A stretch of DNA of 45,587 nt from Halomonas sp. 707D7 (GCF_024158715.1 NZ_JAMZBC010000006.1:1-45587), one strand, 5' to 3'; counted from the stretch's first letter, positions 31,943 to 41,847 are shown. Numbers and translations are program-made. Notes: a model not told the origin generated them from the sequence alone.

Positions 31943-32052
31943 GGCGGCCCCAAAAGCCACATCCCGGCACACGCATCCACCACTACCGTTGCTCCCTTCC
32001 GGGCCTGGCGGGGTTTGCAGTTTCGCGTTGCGGGAGGACCTAAGGGGCCACC
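31943..32052 (-). ncRNA. ffs: 4.5S signal recognition particle RNA
   Basis: On the minus strand the sequence contains the invariant SRP core, with CAGGCCCGGAAGGGAGCA and the opposing GTGTGCCGGGATGTGGC, closely matching E. coli 4.5S RNA, including TCCTCCCGCAACGC. The ends GGTGGCCCC and GGGGCCGCC pair perfectly over 9 bp, setting the limits at about 110 nt. It binds Ffh and targets membrane proteins to SecYEG. Confidence 0.95.
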
Positions 32053-32096
32053 ATAGTGATACAGACCTTTCGAAACCGGCCGTATCGCGCGTGATG

Positions 32097-32173
32097 TGGT
32101 GGCTACGCCCTGATTCGAACAGGGGACCCCATCATTATGAGTGATGTGCTCTAACCAGCTGAGCTACGTAGCC
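32097..32173 (-). tRNA. tRNA-Met (CAT), elongator
   Basis: This is a 77-nt tRNA with encoded CCA. The acceptor GGCTACG/CGTAGCC closes, the D-arm is GCTCAGCTGGTTAGAGC, the anticodon loop is CTCATAA, and the T-arm is CCCTGTTCGAATCAGGG. It is nearly identical to E. coli elongator tRNA-Met; it lacks initiator features. Confidence 0.97.
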
Positions 32174-32195
32174 TTTCCGACATCAGCGGGTGCAG

Positions 32196-32224
32196 AGTAT
32201 GCCTATCTCGGATGAAAAAGGCAA
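32196..32224 (-). promoter_or_regulatory. promoter of tRNA-Met (and probably ffs)
   Basis: On the minus strand, -35 TTGCCT (32219-32224), a 17-bp spacer and -10 CATACT (32196-32201), followed by a G/C-rich discriminator typical of growth-rate and stringent control. No good promoter is seen in the 44-bp gap before ffs, so both RNAs may share it. Confidence 0.65.
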
Positions 32225-32287
32225 GCCAAGATGGCCTGCCCTGGTCGCTAAATATCTAAAACGCATGAAACTTCGGCTCGTCGTGTG

Positions 32288-33220
32288 TCAGAGCGCCTCG
32301 CGTACGGCGGTAAGGCCCTCGTCGCCGTCGCGGGTGGTCACGCCGTCGAGCCACGCCTCGAGCACGTTGTCATGCTCTTTCAGGTAGGCGTTGGCGGCCT
32401 CGCGGGCGGCAACGCCGTCATCCATGATCGAGGCCATCAGCTCGTTCTCCATCTCGAGAGTGAAGGTCATGTTGTCGAGCAACTGGCCGACGTTGGGGCA
32501 CTCGTCGACGAAGCCGACGCGGGTATTGGTGTAGACCGTCGCCCCCCCCAGGTCCGGGCCAAAGTAGTCGTCGGCGCCGGAGAGATAGGCCATGTCGAAG
32601 TTGGTGTTCATCGGGTGCGGTTCCCAGCCGAGAAACACCATCCACTCCTCATTGGGCACGCGGGTGGTGAGTTCCGAGAGCATGCCCGCTTCGCTGGAGT
32701 CGACCACCTGCCAGTCACCGAGGCCATAGGCGTCGTCCGCGATCATCCGTTCGATCAGCTCGTTGCCGTCGTTGCCCGCCTCGATGCCATGGATCCGGGA
32801 GTCGAACTGGTCGGCGTGTTCAGCCAGATCGGTGACCGAGGTCACGCCGGCATCATAGACGTACTGCGGAACGGCCAGGGTGTACTTGGCACCTTCGAGA
32901 TTGGCCACGCGCCGTTCGACGTCGCCATCCTCGACGTAAGGATCGCTGATGGACGCCATCGATGGCATCCAGTTGCCCAGGAACACGTCGAAATCGTTGT
33001 TGCGCATGCCGGCGTAGGCGATCGGCACCGATACCGTATCGACACGCGGCGAGTAGCCCAGCGCCTCCAGCACTTCGCTGGCGAGTGCCGTGGTCGCGGT
33101 GATGTCGGTCCAGCCTACTTCCGCGAAGCGCACGGTGGTGCACTCATTGGCCAGCGCCGCACTCGGTAGTGCGGCGAACAGTGCCAAGGCACCCAGCGTC
33201 GTTGTCTTTGAATGGCCCAT
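32288..33220 (-). CDS. choX: choline/betaine ABC transporter substrate-binding protein (ChoX-like)
   Basis: This 310-residue periplasmic protein has a signal peptide (TLGALALFAALPSAALA, mature from NECTTVRFAE). Family features are FAEVGWTDITATTALASEVL, VFLGNWMPSMASI (aromatic ligand-binding region) and EWMVFLGWEPHPMNTNFDMA, as in ChoX/OpuAC-type proteins that clamp the quaternary ammonium group with aromatics. A BetI-like operator lies 73 bp upstream. No permease or ATPase gene is adjacent, so it is an orphan or works with a distant ABC system. Confidence 0.88.
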   Translation of the reverse strand: MGHSKTTTLGALALFAALPSAALANECTTVRFAEVGWTDITATTALASEVLEALGYSPRVDTVSVPIAYAGMRNNDFDVFLGNWMPSMASISDPYVEDGDVERRVANLEGAKYTLAVPQYVYDAGVTSVTDLAEHADQFDSRIHGIEAGNDGNELIERMIADDAYGLGDWQVVDSSEAGMLSELTTRVPNEEWMVFLGWEPHPMNTNFDMAYLSGADDYFGPDLGGATVYTNTRVGFVDECPNVGQLLDNMTFTLEMENELMASIMDDGVAAREAANAYLKEHDNVLEAWLDGVTTRDGDEGLTAVREAL

Positions 33221-33292
33221 CGTTGTCTCCCAGTTTGCAAAGCGTTCCAGCGCGTCGGCGAACGCTTTCGTTCCCGCCGGAACTTTATATTG

Positions 33293-33306
33293 ATTGAACG
33301 TTCAAT
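33293..33306. promoter_or_regulatory. BetI operator between choX and betI
   Basis: ATTGAACGTTCAAT is a perfect palindrome resembling the BetI site of E. coli bet genes. It lies 73 bp from the choX start and 150 bp from betI, so BetI and choline could control both directions. Confidence 0.75.
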
Positions 33307-33455
33307 AAAGAAATGTGACCATGGTCAGGTAATCATGCCCCAGGGCGAATTTCAAGGCGGCGCAATCGAGCATCCGATACTAACTTAAGTCAGATTAAGA
33401 TAGATCATCGAGATCGACAGGCACCAAAGCGATGCCAACCCGAAAGGAGAGTGCC

Positions 33456-34046
33456 ATGCCTAAAGTGGGAATGCAGCCAATACGCCGCGAGCAGTTGATC
33501 AAGGCCACCATGGCCGCCATCAACGACGTCGGCCTCGCCGAGGCCACGGTGATGCGCATCGCCCGTCATGCCGGGGTCTCGGCGGGCATCATCAGCCACT
33601 ACTTCGGCGGCAAGGACGGCCTTCTCGAAGCCACCATGCGCCAGATCCTGACCGATCTGAGTCAAGCGGTGGCCGAGCGTCGGCGCGCGCTGAGCGACGA
33701 TTCGCCCGGGGCTCATATCGGCGCGATCATCGAAGGCAACTTCGATCGCACCCAGGTTTCCGGTCCTGCCGCCAAGACCTGGCTCGCGTTCTGGGCCAGC
33801 AGCATGCACCACCCGGCCCTGGCTCGGCTGCAGACCATCAACGACCGGCGGCTCTATTCCAACCTGTGCCACCAGTTTCGCCGCGTGCTGCCGCGCGAGC
33901 AGGCCCGGGAGGCCGCGAGCACCCTGGCGGCGATGATCGACGGGCTGTGGCTTCGCGGGGCGCTTGCCCCTCAGGGACTCGACGCCGACGCGGCGCGCCG
34001 CCTGGCACTCGCCTATCGCGACCAGCTGCTCGATGCTGCGCGCTGA
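33456..34046 (+). CDS. betI: choline-responsive TetR-family repressor BetI
   Basis: This 196-residue protein starts [20 protein letters not shown] (GGAGAG site), the well-known BetI beginning, followed by the TetR helix-turn-helix ([33 protein letters not shown]). It contains [20 protein letters not shown] and [10 protein letters not shown], the choline-binding region. It represses the bet genes until choline is present. It is the first gene of betIBA. Confidence 0.96.
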   Translation: MPKVGMQPIRREQLIKATMAAINDVGLAEATVMRIARHAGVSAGIISHYFGGKDGLLEATMRQILTDLSQAVAERRRALSDDSPGAHIGAIIEGNFDRTQVSGPAAKTWLAFWASSMHHPALARLQTINDRRLYSNLCHQFRRVLPREQAREAASTLAAMIDGLWLRGALAPQGLDADAARRLALAYRDQLLDAAR

Positions 34047-34078
34047 ATTCATCACCGTCACGTTTTCAGGAGCATACG

Positions 34079-35548
34079 ATGAGTACACATGACGCTCAGC
34101 CCCTTTTCATCAACGGCGCCCGGGTCCAGGCCACCTCCGGCGAGACCTTCAGCGTCATCAATCCTTTCGACGGCAGCGAGCTTGCCGTGGTCGGTCAGGC
34201 GAGCGTCGAGGACGTGGATAGCGCCGTGGAAGCGGCCAGTCGCGGCCAGCGGGAGTGGGCGGCGATGAGCGGCATGCAGCGCTCTCGAGTGCTCTTGAAA
34301 GCCGTGGCACTCCTGCGCGAGCGCAACGACGAGCTCGCCCGCCTCGAGTCACAAAACACTGGCAAGCCGCTGAGCGAAACCGCAAGCGTCGATATCGCTA
34401 CCGGCGCCGACGCGCTCGAGTACTACGCGGGCCTGGCGCCAGCGATCGAGGGCAGCCAGATTCCGCTGCGCGAGGACTCCTTCGTCTATACCCGCCGCGA
34501 GCCGCTTGGCGTGATCGGTGCCATCGGCGCCTGGAACTACCCGCTCCAGATCGCCTGCTGGAAAGCGGCGCCTGCGCTTGCCGCCGGCAACGCGGTAGTG
34601 TTCAAGCCAAGCGAAGTCACCCCGCTCACGACGCTTAAGCTTGCCGAGATCTTCACCGAGGCGGGCCTGCCCGACGGCGTATTCAACGTGGTACAGGGCG
34701 ACGGACGCGTCGGCGCGATGCTGAGCGAACACCCGGGCATCGCCAAGGTGTCGTTCACCGGCGAGGTGGGTACCGGCAAGAAGGTGATGGCCGCCGCGGC
34801 GAGCTCGTCGCTCAAGGAAGTGACCATGGAGCTGGGCGGAAAGTCCCCCCTGATCGTGTTCGCCGATGCGGATCTCGACCGCGCCGCGGACGCCGCGATG
34901 ATGGCCAACTTCTACTCCAGCGGCCAGGTCTGCACCAACGGCACCCGCGTGTTCGTCGAGGCGAGCGTCAAGGAAGCGTTCGAAGCGAAGCTTGTCGAGC
35001 GCGTCGAGCGCATCAGGGCCGGCGACCCGCTCGATGGTGCCACCAACTTCGGCCCGCTGGTGAGCTTCGAGCACCAGAGGAAAGTGCTCTCCTACATCGA
35101 GCTGGGTAAACAGGAAGGCGCGCGCGTGCTGGTCGGCGGCGAGCGCTGGAGCGAGGGCGCGTTTGCCAAGGGTGCCTGGGCTGCGCCGACGATCTTCACC
35201 GACTGCCGCGACGACATGCGTATCGTCAATGAGGAGATCTTCGGCCCGGTGATGTCGCTTCTCGCCTTCGACGACGAGGCCGAGGTGATCCAGCGCGCCA
35301 ACGACACCCACTACGGGCTCGCCGCCGGGGTATTCACCGAATCGCTCAACCGCGCCCATCGGGTGATCCATCGCCTCGAAGCCGGCATCTGCTGGATCAA
35401 CACCTGGGGGGAGTCGCCCTCCGAGATGCCGGTGGGCGGCTACAAGCAGTCCGGCATCGGCCGCGAGAACGGCGTCGAGACCCTTGCCCACTACACCCAG
35501 ACCAAATCCATCCAGATCGAGATGGGACCGTTCGAGTCGGTCTTCTGA
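34079..35548 (+). CDS. betB: betaine aldehyde dehydrogenase BetB
   Basis: This 489-residue NAD(P)+ aldehyde dehydrogenase oxidises betaine aldehyde to glycine betaine. Visible features are the [20 protein letters not shown] cofactor region, FTGEVGTGK, the catalytic Glu in [11 protein letters not shown], the catalytic Cys in [13 protein letters not shown], and [11 protein letters not shown]. The potassium-site and ester features are as in E. coli BetB. The ATG follows CAGGAGC, 32 bp after betI. Confidence 0.97.
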   Translation: MSTHDAQPLFINGARVQATSGETFSVINPFDGSELAVVGQASVEDVDSAVEAASRGQREWAAMSGMQRSRVLLKAVALLRERNDELARLESQNTGKPLSETASVDIATGADALEYYAGLAPAIEGSQIPLREDSFVYTRREPLGVIGAIGAWNYPLQIACWKAAPALAAGNAVVFKPSEVTPLTTLKLAEIFTEAGLPDGVFNVVQGDGRVGAMLSEHPGIAKVSFTGEVGTGKKVMAAAASSSLKEVTMELGGKSPLIVFADADLDRAADAAMMANFYSSGQVCTNGTRVFVEASVKEAFEAKLVERVERIRAGDPLDGATNFGPLVSFEHQRKVLSYIELGKQEGARVLVGGERWSEGAFAKGAWAAPTIFTDCRDDMRIVNEEIFGPVMSLLAFDDEAEVIQRANDTHYGLAAGVFTESLNRAHRVIHRLEAGICWINTWGESPSEMPVGGYKQSGIGRENGVETLAHYTQTKSIQIEMGPFESVF

Positions 35549-35593
35549 CGCCCTGCGCGTCAGGACCCCATGAACCGACTCAGGAGGCTACCC

Positions 35594-37279
35594 ATGTCAC
35601 GACGGCGTGAATTCGACTACATCATCATCGGCGCGGGCTCGGCGGGCAACGTGCTCGCCAAGCGTCTGACCGAAGACCAGGACGTCAGCGTACTGCTGCT
35701 CGAAGCCGGCGGGCCGGACTACCGGTTCGACTTTCGCACCCAGATGCCGGCGGCACTCGCCTTCCCGCTGCAAGGCAAACGCTACAACTGGGCCTTCGAG
35801 ACCGACCCGGAGCCCTGGATGAACGACCGGCGCATGGAGTGCGGCCGCGGCAAGGGCCTGGGCGGCTCGTCGCTGATCAACGGCATGTGCTACATCCGCG
35901 GAAACGCCCTGGATTATGACAACTGGGCGACGCTGCCGGGTCTTGCGGACTGGGACTACCAGAGCTGCCTGCCCTACTTCAGGAAGTGCGAGACGCGTGA
36001 CATCGGCGCCAACGCCTACCACGGCGACGGCGGCCCGGTCAGCGTGACCACGCCGAAGAAAGGCAACAACCCGCTCTACCGCGTCTTCATCGAGGCGGCG
36101 AAAGAGGCGGGCTACCCGGAAACCGTGGACGTCAACGGCTACCAGCAGGAGGGCTTCGGCCCGATGGATCGTTTCGTCACCCCCAAGGGGCGGCGCGCCT
36201 CCACCGCTCGCGGCTACCTGGACACCGCCAGGAAGCGCGACAACCTGACCATCGAGACCCACGCGGTCACCGATGTGATCAAGTTCGAGGGCAAGCGCGC
36301 CGTCGGCGTGCGCTACGAGCGCAAGGGGAAGAGGCAGCAAGTGCGCGCCCGTCGCGAGGTGCTTTTGTGCGGCGGCGCGATCGCCTCGCCGCAGATCCTG
36401 CAGCGCTCCGGCGTGGGCAACCCGGCGCATCTCAAGGCGCTCGGCATCGATACCGTGCACGCCCTGCCCGGCGTCGGGGAGAACCTGCAGGATCACCTGG
36501 AGATGTACATCCAGTACGAGTGCAAGAAACCGATCTCGCTCTACCCGGCGCTGAAGTGGTACAACCAGCCGAAGATCGGTTTCGATTGGCTGTTCAAGGG
36601 CACCGGCATCGGCGCCAGCAACCAGTTCGAGGCCTGCGGCTTCATTCGCTCCCGCGACGACGAGCAGTGGCCTAACCTGCAGTACCACTTCCTGCCCATC
36701 GCGATCAGCTACAACGGCAAGAGCGCGGTCGAGGCCCACGGTTTCCAGGCCCACGTCGGCTCGATGCGATCAAAAAGCCGCGGGCGTATCCGGCTGACCT
36801 CGAAGGACCCGCATGCCGCCCCGAGTATCCTGTTCAACTACATGTCGAAGCAGAAGGACTGGGAGGAGTTTCGCGACGCCATTCGCCTGACCCGCGAGAT
36901 CATCCATCAGCCCTCCTTCGACGCGTACCGCGGCCGCGAAGTTGCCCCGGGCCTGGACGTGCAGAGCGACGAAGAGCTCGACGCCTTCGTCAGAAGCCAC
37001 GCCGAAACCGCCTACCACCCCTGCGGAAGCTGCCGCATGGGCGAAGGCGAGGACGCGGTGACCGATGGCCAGGGCCGCGTGCACGGCGTGGAAGGGCTTC
37101 GCGTAGTGGACGCCTCGCTGTTCCCGGTCATCCCCACGGGCAACCTCAACGCGCCGACCCTCATGCTGGCGGAGAAGATCGCCGACCGCATTCGCGGCCG
37201 CGAGCCGCTGCCGCGTGATAGCGTCGACTACTACGTGGCCGGCAACGCTCCGGCAAGGCGCCACCCGAGCGCCCGCTAG
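35594..37279 (+). CDS. betA: choline dehydrogenase BetA
   Basis: This 561-residue GMC-family flavoenzyme, membrane-associated, oxidises choline to betaine aldehyde. The FAD-binding motif is [16 protein letters not shown] near the N-terminus; the GMC signatures are [20 protein letters not shown] and [15 protein letters not shown]; the active-site region is [12 protein letters not shown] with the final [14 protein letters not shown] chose the ATG at 35594 because AGGAGG lies just before it; an ATG 8 codons upstream is possible. Confidence 0.97.
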   Translation: MSRRREFDYIIIGAGSAGNVLAKRLTEDQDVSVLLLEAGGPDYRFDFRTQMPAALAFPLQGKRYNWAFETDPEPWMNDRRMECGRGKGLGGSSLINGMCYIRGNALDYDNWATLPGLADWDYQSCLPYFRKCETRDIGANAYHGDGGPVSVTTPKKGNNPLYRVFIEAAKEAGYPETVDVNGYQQEGFGPMDRFVTPKGRRASTARGYLDTARKRDNLTIETHAVTDVIKFEGKRAVGVRYERKGKRQQVRARREVLLCGGAIASPQILQRSGVGNPAHLKALGIDTVHALPGVGENLQDHLEMYIQYECKKPISLYPALKWYNQPKIGFDWLFKGTGIGASNQFEACGFIRSRDDEQWPNLQYHFLPIAISYNGKSAVEAHGFQAHVGSMRSKSRGRIRLTSKDPHAAPSILFNYMSKQKDWEEFRDAIRLTREIIHQPSFDAYRGREVAPGLDVQSDEELDAFVRSHAETAYHPCGSCRMGEGEDAVTDGQGRVHGVEGLRVVDASLFPVIPTGNLNAPTLMLAEKIADRIRGREPLPRDSVDYYVAGNAPARRHPSAR

Positions 37280-37301
37280 CATCTCTCACCCTTGTCTTTG
37301 A

Positions 37302-37328
37302 AACGCCGCCTTCGTCGCGGCGTTTTTT
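37302..37328 (+). terminator. Rho-independent terminator after betA
   Basis: The stem AACGCCGC/GCGGCGTT (37302-37309, 37317-37324) is followed by T to 37328. It ends the betIBA transcript. Confidence 0.9.
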
Positions 37329-37428
37329 CATGCCTACTGCCAGTCCCGCCTGCCATGCACTACATTGAACACAGGGAAAACGGCGGGTGGCACGGGGCTT
37401 GGCACGACGACGCGAGTCTGCCACTATT

Positions 37429-37442
37429 CAAACATCCGTTTA
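37429..37442. promoter_or_regulatory. PsrA-type operator upstream of fadE
   Basis: CAAAC-ATCC-GTTTA fits the PsrA consensus (G/C)AAAC-N2-4-GTTT(G/C) at all but the last base. PsrA is the long-chain fatty-acid-responsive TetR repressor of beta-oxidation genes in Pseudomonas and relatives. It lies 55 bp before fadE. Confidence 0.6.
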
Positions 37443-37496
37443 AATACGTGTATTCTCGTGCCCTGACAATATCCCAATAACACATGGAGAGGTTCT

Positions 37497-39983
37497 ATGC
37501 TCACGCTACTGCTCATCGTGCTGGCGATCGCCGGACTGCTGGTGGTCATGCGCCGCGAGGCCGGGGCTGGCCCGGCCATCGGGGTGCTGGCCGTGCTTGG
37601 CCTGGTGGGGCTCGTCTTCGAAGCCCCGGTCATCGGTTTCATCCTGCTGCTGGCAGCACTCGCAGTGGCGGCGGCGGGCCTGCCGGCACTGCGCCGGCTG
37701 TGGCTCACGCCGCGCATCTTCGCCACCTTCAAGAAGGTCGCGCCCAAGGTATCGGCCACCGAGCGCACCGCCCTCGAGGCCGGCAGCGTCTCCTGGGACG
37801 GTCAGCTCTTCTCCGGCAAGCCCGACTGGAACGCTCTGCTCGCCTACAAAGACGACGGCCTGCGCGAGGACGAACAGGCGTTTCTGGACAACCAGTGCGC
37901 CAAGGCCGCCGGCATGTGCAACGCCTGGAACATCACCATCGAGCGCGCCGACCTTCCCCAGCAGCTCTGGGATTTTCTCAAGAAGGAAGGCTTTTTCGGC
38001 ATGATCATCCCGAAGGAGTACGGGGGCCTTGGCTTCTCGGCCAAGGCGCAGTCGATGGTGCTGCAGAAGCTCTCCGCCAACGAAACGCTAATGGTCACCG
38101 TGGGCGTGCCCAACTCACTCGGCCCTGGCGAGCTTCTGCTCAAGTACGGCACCGAGGAGCAGAAGAATCACTACCTGCCGCGCCTGGCGGATGGCCGCGA
38201 GATTCCCTGCTTCGGCCTGACCGGCCCGCGTGCCGGCTCCGACGCCACGTCGCTGCCCGATACCGGCGTGGTCTGCAAGCAGACCGTCGATGGCAAGGAA
38301 GTGCTCGGCATCAAGCTGACCTTCGAAAAGCGCTGGATCACGCTGGCGCCGATCGCCACCGTCGTGGGCCTGGCATTCCGCCTGTTCGACCCGGAAAACC
38401 TGCTGGGTAACGAGGAAGATCGCGGCATCACCCTGGCGCTGATTCCCCGTGACACCGAGGGCATGGAGATCGGCCGGCGCCACCACCCGATCGGCAGCCC
38501 CTTCATGAACGGCCCGATCAAGGGCGTGGACGTGTTCGTGCCGCTGGACACCATCATCGGCGGCGAAAAGATGATCGGCCAGGGCTGGCGCATGCTGGTC
38601 GAGTGCCTCTCCATCGGGCGCTGCATCACCCTGCCTTCCGGCGCCACCGGCACCGCCCGCTATGCGCTCGGCTGGAGCGGCGGCTTCACCCGCGTGCGCC
38701 GTCAGTTCAACGTGCCGGTCGCCGAAATGGAAGGCGTGCAGGAGCCGCTGGCGAAGATGGCCGCGCTTGGCTACATCGCCCAGGCCACGGTCTACCAGAC
38801 CGCCAACCTGATTGATCACGGCGAGAAACCCGCCGTGCCCTCGGCGATCCTGAAAAGCCAGCTCACCGAGTTCCAGCGCGAGATCCTCAGCCACGCCATG
38901 GACGTGCACGGCGGCAAGGCGGTGACGCTCGGCCCGCGCAACTACCTGGGCATCGGCTACAGCGCCAACCCGGTGGCGATCACCGTGGAAGGCGCCAATA
39001 TCATGACGCGCAACCTGATGATCTTCGGCCAGGGCGCGATTCGCTGCCATCCTTACGTGCTCGAGGAGCTCGCCGCCAAGGACGCGAACGACGAGAAGGC
39101 CTTCGACACGGCGTTCTTCAAGCACGCCGGCCTGATCTTCGGCAACGCCGCCCGGGCGCTGACGCTGGGGATCGGTATCGGCAAGCCATCGGTACCCTTT
39201 GACGCACCGGCCGCGGCCTACGCTCAGGACATCGCGCGGCTCTCCGCCGGCTTTGGGCTGTGCGCCGATGCGGCCATGGCGAGCCTCGGCTCGGCGCTCA
39301 AGAAGCGCGAGATGCTCTCGGCGCGCCTGGGCGACGTGCTGTCGAATCTGTACCTCGCCTCGATGGTGCTCAAGCAGTGGCAGGCCGGCGACAAGGTCGA
39401 AGGCGAAGAGGCACTGTTGCACTACAGCTGCCGCTTTCTGCTGCACCGCGCAGAACAGGCCTTTGTCGAGATCTTCGACAACCTGCCCAACCGGGCGCTG
39501 GGCGGCGTGTTGAACGCCGTGGTGATGCCCACGGGCCGCCGCTGGAACAAGCCCCACGACGATTTCGCCCGCGACATCGCCCACCGGGTCTCCACCCACA
39601 GTGCGCTTCGCACCAAGCTTCTGCACAACACCTGGGATCAGGACGACGGCGAGCAGCGCAATCCGTTGGCGCGCTACAACGCCCTGCTGGTCGAGTACGA
39701 GCGTGCCGAGAAGATCTACCGCACCGTGAACAAGGCCTACGCCAAGGGAGAGCTTCCGCAAACCGCGCTGCATCCCGAAGCGCGCATCGAGGCGGGCCTT
39801 GCCACAGGCATCGTCAGCGAGGAGGACGCGGCGTTCATGCGCACCTTCGAGAAGGAGGTGCTCGAAATGCTCACCGTCGACGACTTCGCCTATGACACCT
39901 TCGCCACCGACAAGTCGACGCTGATCGACCACAATCCGGCGCCCAAGGCTGCGCCGATCAACTTCGATGAGAGCGTCAAGTAA
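37497..39983 (+). CDS. fadE: acyl-CoA dehydrogenase FadE
   Basis: This 828-residue protein has the length of the E. coli FadE group. Two N-terminal membrane segments (LTLLLIVLAIAGLLVVM; VLGLVGLVFEAPVIGFILLL) are followed by the acyl-CoA dehydrogenase core (FFGMIIPKEYGGLGFSAKAQ, CFGLTGPRAGSDATSLPDTG, EGANIMTRNLMIFGQGAIRC) and the C-terminal DUF1974 region. It catalyses the first, FAD-dependent step of beta-oxidation at the membrane. It is monocistronic, between two terminators. Confidence 0.96.
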   Translation: MLTLLLIVLAIAGLLVVMRREAGAGPAIGVLAVLGLVGLVFEAPVIGFILLLAALAVAAAGLPALRRLWLTPRIFATFKKVAPKVSATERTALEAGSVSWDGQLFSGKPDWNALLAYKDDGLREDEQAFLDNQCAKAAGMCNAWNITIERADLPQQLWDFLKKEGFFGMIIPKEYGGLGFSAKAQSMVLQKLSANETLMVTVGVPNSLGPGELLLKYGTEEQKNHYLPRLADGREIPCFGLTGPRAGSDATSLPDTGVVCKQTVDGKEVLGIKLTFEKRWITLAPIATVVGLAFRLFDPENLLGNEEDRGITLALIPRDTEGMEIGRRHHPIGSPFMNGPIKGVDVFVPLDTIIGGEKMIGQGWRMLVECLSIGRCITLPSGATGTARYALGWSGGFTRVRRQFNVPVAEMEGVQEPLAKMAALGYIAQATVYQTANLIDHGEKPAVPSAILKSQLTEFQREILSHAMDVHGGKAVTLGPRNYLGIGYSANPVAITVEGANIMTRNLMIFGQGAIRCHPYVLEELAAKDANDEKAFDTAFFKHAGLIFGNAARALTLGIGIGKPSVPFDAPAAAYAQDIARLSAGFGLCADAAMASLGSALKKREMLSARLGDVLSNLYLASMVLKQWQAGDKVEGEEALLHYSCRFLLHRAEQAFVEIFDNLPNRALGGVLNAVVMPTGRRWNKPHDDFARDIAHRVSTHSALRTKLLHNTWDQDDGEQRNPLARYNALLVEYERAEKIYRTVNKAYAKGELPQTALHPEARIEAGLATGIVSEEDAAFMRTFEKEVLEMLTVDDFAYDTFATDKSTLIDHNPAPKAAPINFDESVK

Positions 39984-40000
39984 GCTCTATCCTCGTCGAC

Positions 40001-40025
40001 AGCCGGCCCGCGGGCCGGCTTTTTT
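40001..40025 (+). terminator. Rho-independent terminator after fadE
   Basis: The stem AGCCGGCC/GGCCGGCT (40001-40008, 40013-40020) is followed by TTTTTG. Confidence 0.9.
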
Positions 40026-40116
40026 GTAGCTGTCATTAAAGTAACTCGAGAGGTGGATAGCCTCGAACCCATCAGCGCTCGGCGTGACGTTGTCGAACGA
40101 TAATGGTTACGCGTTG

Positions 40117-40158
40117 AATGTTCGAAAACGATCATCTATAGTTTCGTTATTGAAAATA
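40117..40158 (+). promoter_or_regulatory. two GlpR operators upstream of glpD
   Basis: AATGTTCGAAAACGATCATC (40117-40136) matches the E. coli GlpR consensus WATKYTCGWWAWCGMWMATW at 19 of 20 positions, and TAGTTTCGTTATTGAAAATA (40139-40158) at 18 of 20. They are 22 bp apart, about two helical turns. GlpR itself is encoded at 42439-43197. Confidence 0.85.
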
Positions 40159-40200
40159 CAGCGCGCAATGCTTGCGACGCCCGACCTGACGGACCCCGCC

Positions 40201-41844
40201 ATGACGCTTCGAACCCGCAATCTCGAAAGACTTCCCCAAGAAGAGTACGACGCGCTGATCATCGGCGGCGGTATCAACGGTGCCGCCGCCGCCGCCGCGC
40301 TTTCAGGCAAGGGGGCGAAGGTCGCGCTGATCGATCGTGGCGATTTCGCCGGCAGCACCAGCATGCACTCCTCGAACCTGGTGTGGGGCGGCATCAAGTA
40401 CATGGAGAGCAACGACTTCGCACTGGTGAGAAAGCTCTGCAAGAGCCGTAACCACCTGATCAAGAGCTACCCCTCCACGGTCAAGGAAATTCGCTTTCTG
40501 ACCACTATCGCCAAGGGCTTTCGCCACTCGCCCTGGTACCTGTGGGCGGGTACCTGGCTCTACTGGCTGATGGGCAACGGCTTCACGAAACGCCCGAAAC
40601 TGCTGTCGCCGAAGAACATCAAGCAGGAAGAACCGATCATCAGGATCGATGGCGCCGTGGGCGGCTTCGAGTACTCGGATGCCTATCTTTACGATAACGA
40701 CGCCCGGTTCGTGTTCAACTTCGTCCGCCAGGCGATGAATTTCGGCGCCGTGGCGGCCAACTACGTGGAGTCGCTCGGCGCCGAGCGCCAGGGCGAGCAG
40801 TGGGTCACCCGCGCGCGCAACGTGATGGATGGCAGCACCTTCGAGATCCGCTCCAAAGTGCTGATCAACGCTGCCGGCCCCTGGGTGGATGCGCACAATA
40901 CCCTCACACACCAGAACACGTCCCACCAGCACATCTACTCCAAGGGCATTCACCTGATCGTGCCGCAGCTCACGAAAGAGAAGCGCGTTCTGGCCTTCTT
41001 CGCCGACGACGGGCGGCTTTTCTTCGTGATTCCGATGGGCAACCGTACCTGCATCGGCACGACCGACACCCATATGGAGCATCCGAACGCCGAGGTCACC
41101 CGGGAAGACGTCCAGTTCGTTCTCGAAAACATCAACAAGCGCCTGACCCTGAAGACCCCGCTCACCGAGGACGACATCATCTCGACACGCTGCGGCGTGC
41201 GCCCGCTGGCGGTGAAGGCGGACAAGGGCGAGAAGCGCGATTTCCTGCAGCTTTCGCGCAAGCACGTGATCGATACCCACCGCGAGACCGCGCACATCAG
41301 CATCTTCGGCGGCAAGCTCACCGACTGTTTGAACGTGGGCGAGGAGATCGCCGACGAGCTCGAGTCACTGGGGGTGACACTCGATGCCTCGCAGACCCTG
41401 TGGTACGGCGAGCCGGGCGCAGAGGTGAAAACCAGATTCGACGAAAAGGCCAAGGCGATGGGGCTCGACGCGCTGACGCCGGCGACCTCGACGGAGGCGC
41501 TGTCGTCGCGCCTGTGGCGCCGCTACGGCAACGATGCCTTCGCCCTGCTCGACCGAATCGCCGAAGACGCCACCCAGGCCGAGGTGCTCATCGAAGGCAC
41601 CGAGTACCTGCGCTGCGAGATCGAGTACGCCCGCGAGCACGAGATGATCACCGAGCTCGAGGATTTCCTGCGCCGACGCGCCAAGATTTCGATGGTGGTT
41701 CACCGTGACGAGCTCGAACGCTCCGAAGGGCTCAAAAAGGCCTGCGACGTGCTGTTCGGCGACGAGGCCGAAAAGCGCCGGGCCACCTACTTCGCGCAGA
41801 ACCCGGACACCACGACACCGTCGCCTGCCCCGGAGCAGGCATGA
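40201..41844 (+). CDS. glpD: glycerol-3-phosphate dehydrogenase/oxidase, FAD-dependent (GlpD-like)
   Basis: This 547-residue protein oxidises glycerol-3-phosphate to dihydroxyacetone phosphate. It has the dinucleotide-binding ALIIGGGINGAAAAAALSGK, SNLVWGGIKYMESNDFALVR, NAAGPWVDAHN, NRTCIGTTDTHMEHPNAEVT and SIFGGKLTDCLNVGEE. It belongs to the DAO-type GlpA/GlpD family but is somewhat unlike E. coli GlpD. I chose the ATG at 40201; one at 40168 is also possible because both lie just after the GlpR operators. Confidence 0.92.
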   Translation: MTLRTRNLERLPQEEYDALIIGGGINGAAAAAALSGKGAKVALIDRGDFAGSTSMHSSNLVWGGIKYMESNDFALVRKLCKSRNHLIKSYPSTVKEIRFLTTIAKGFRHSPWYLWAGTWLYWLMGNGFTKRPKLLSPKNIKQEEPIIRIDGAVGGFEYSDAYLYDNDARFVFNFVRQAMNFGAVAANYVESLGAERQGEQWVTRARNVMDGSTFEIRSKVLINAAGPWVDAHNTLTHQNTSHQHIYSKGIHLIVPQLTKEKRVLAFFADDGRLFFVIPMGNRTCIGTTDTHMEHPNAEVTREDVQFVLENINKRLTLKTPLTEDDIISTRCGVRPLAVKADKGEKRDFLQLSRKHVIDTHRETAHISIFGGKLTDCLNVGEEIADELESLGVTLDASQTLWYGEPGAEVKTRFDEKAKAMGLDALTPATSTEALSSRLWRRYGNDAFALLDRIAEDATQAEVLIEGTEYLRCEIEYAREHEMITELEDFLRRRAKISMVVHRDELERSEGLKKACDVLFGDEAEKRRATYFAQNPDTTTPSPAPEQA

Positions 41845-41847
41845 AAA

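Noticed and set aside
31714-32043. Open frame of 109 codons overlapping the SRP RNA
   Set aside because: It runs through the conserved ffs core on the other strand and has no coding signature.
32285-33169. Open frame of 294 codons opposite choX
   Set aside because: Antisense to a complete signal-peptide-bearing binding protein; no independent evidence.
38115-39932. Open frame of 605 codons opposite fadE
   Set aside because: Antisense shadow; the fadE strand has full domain matches over the same span.
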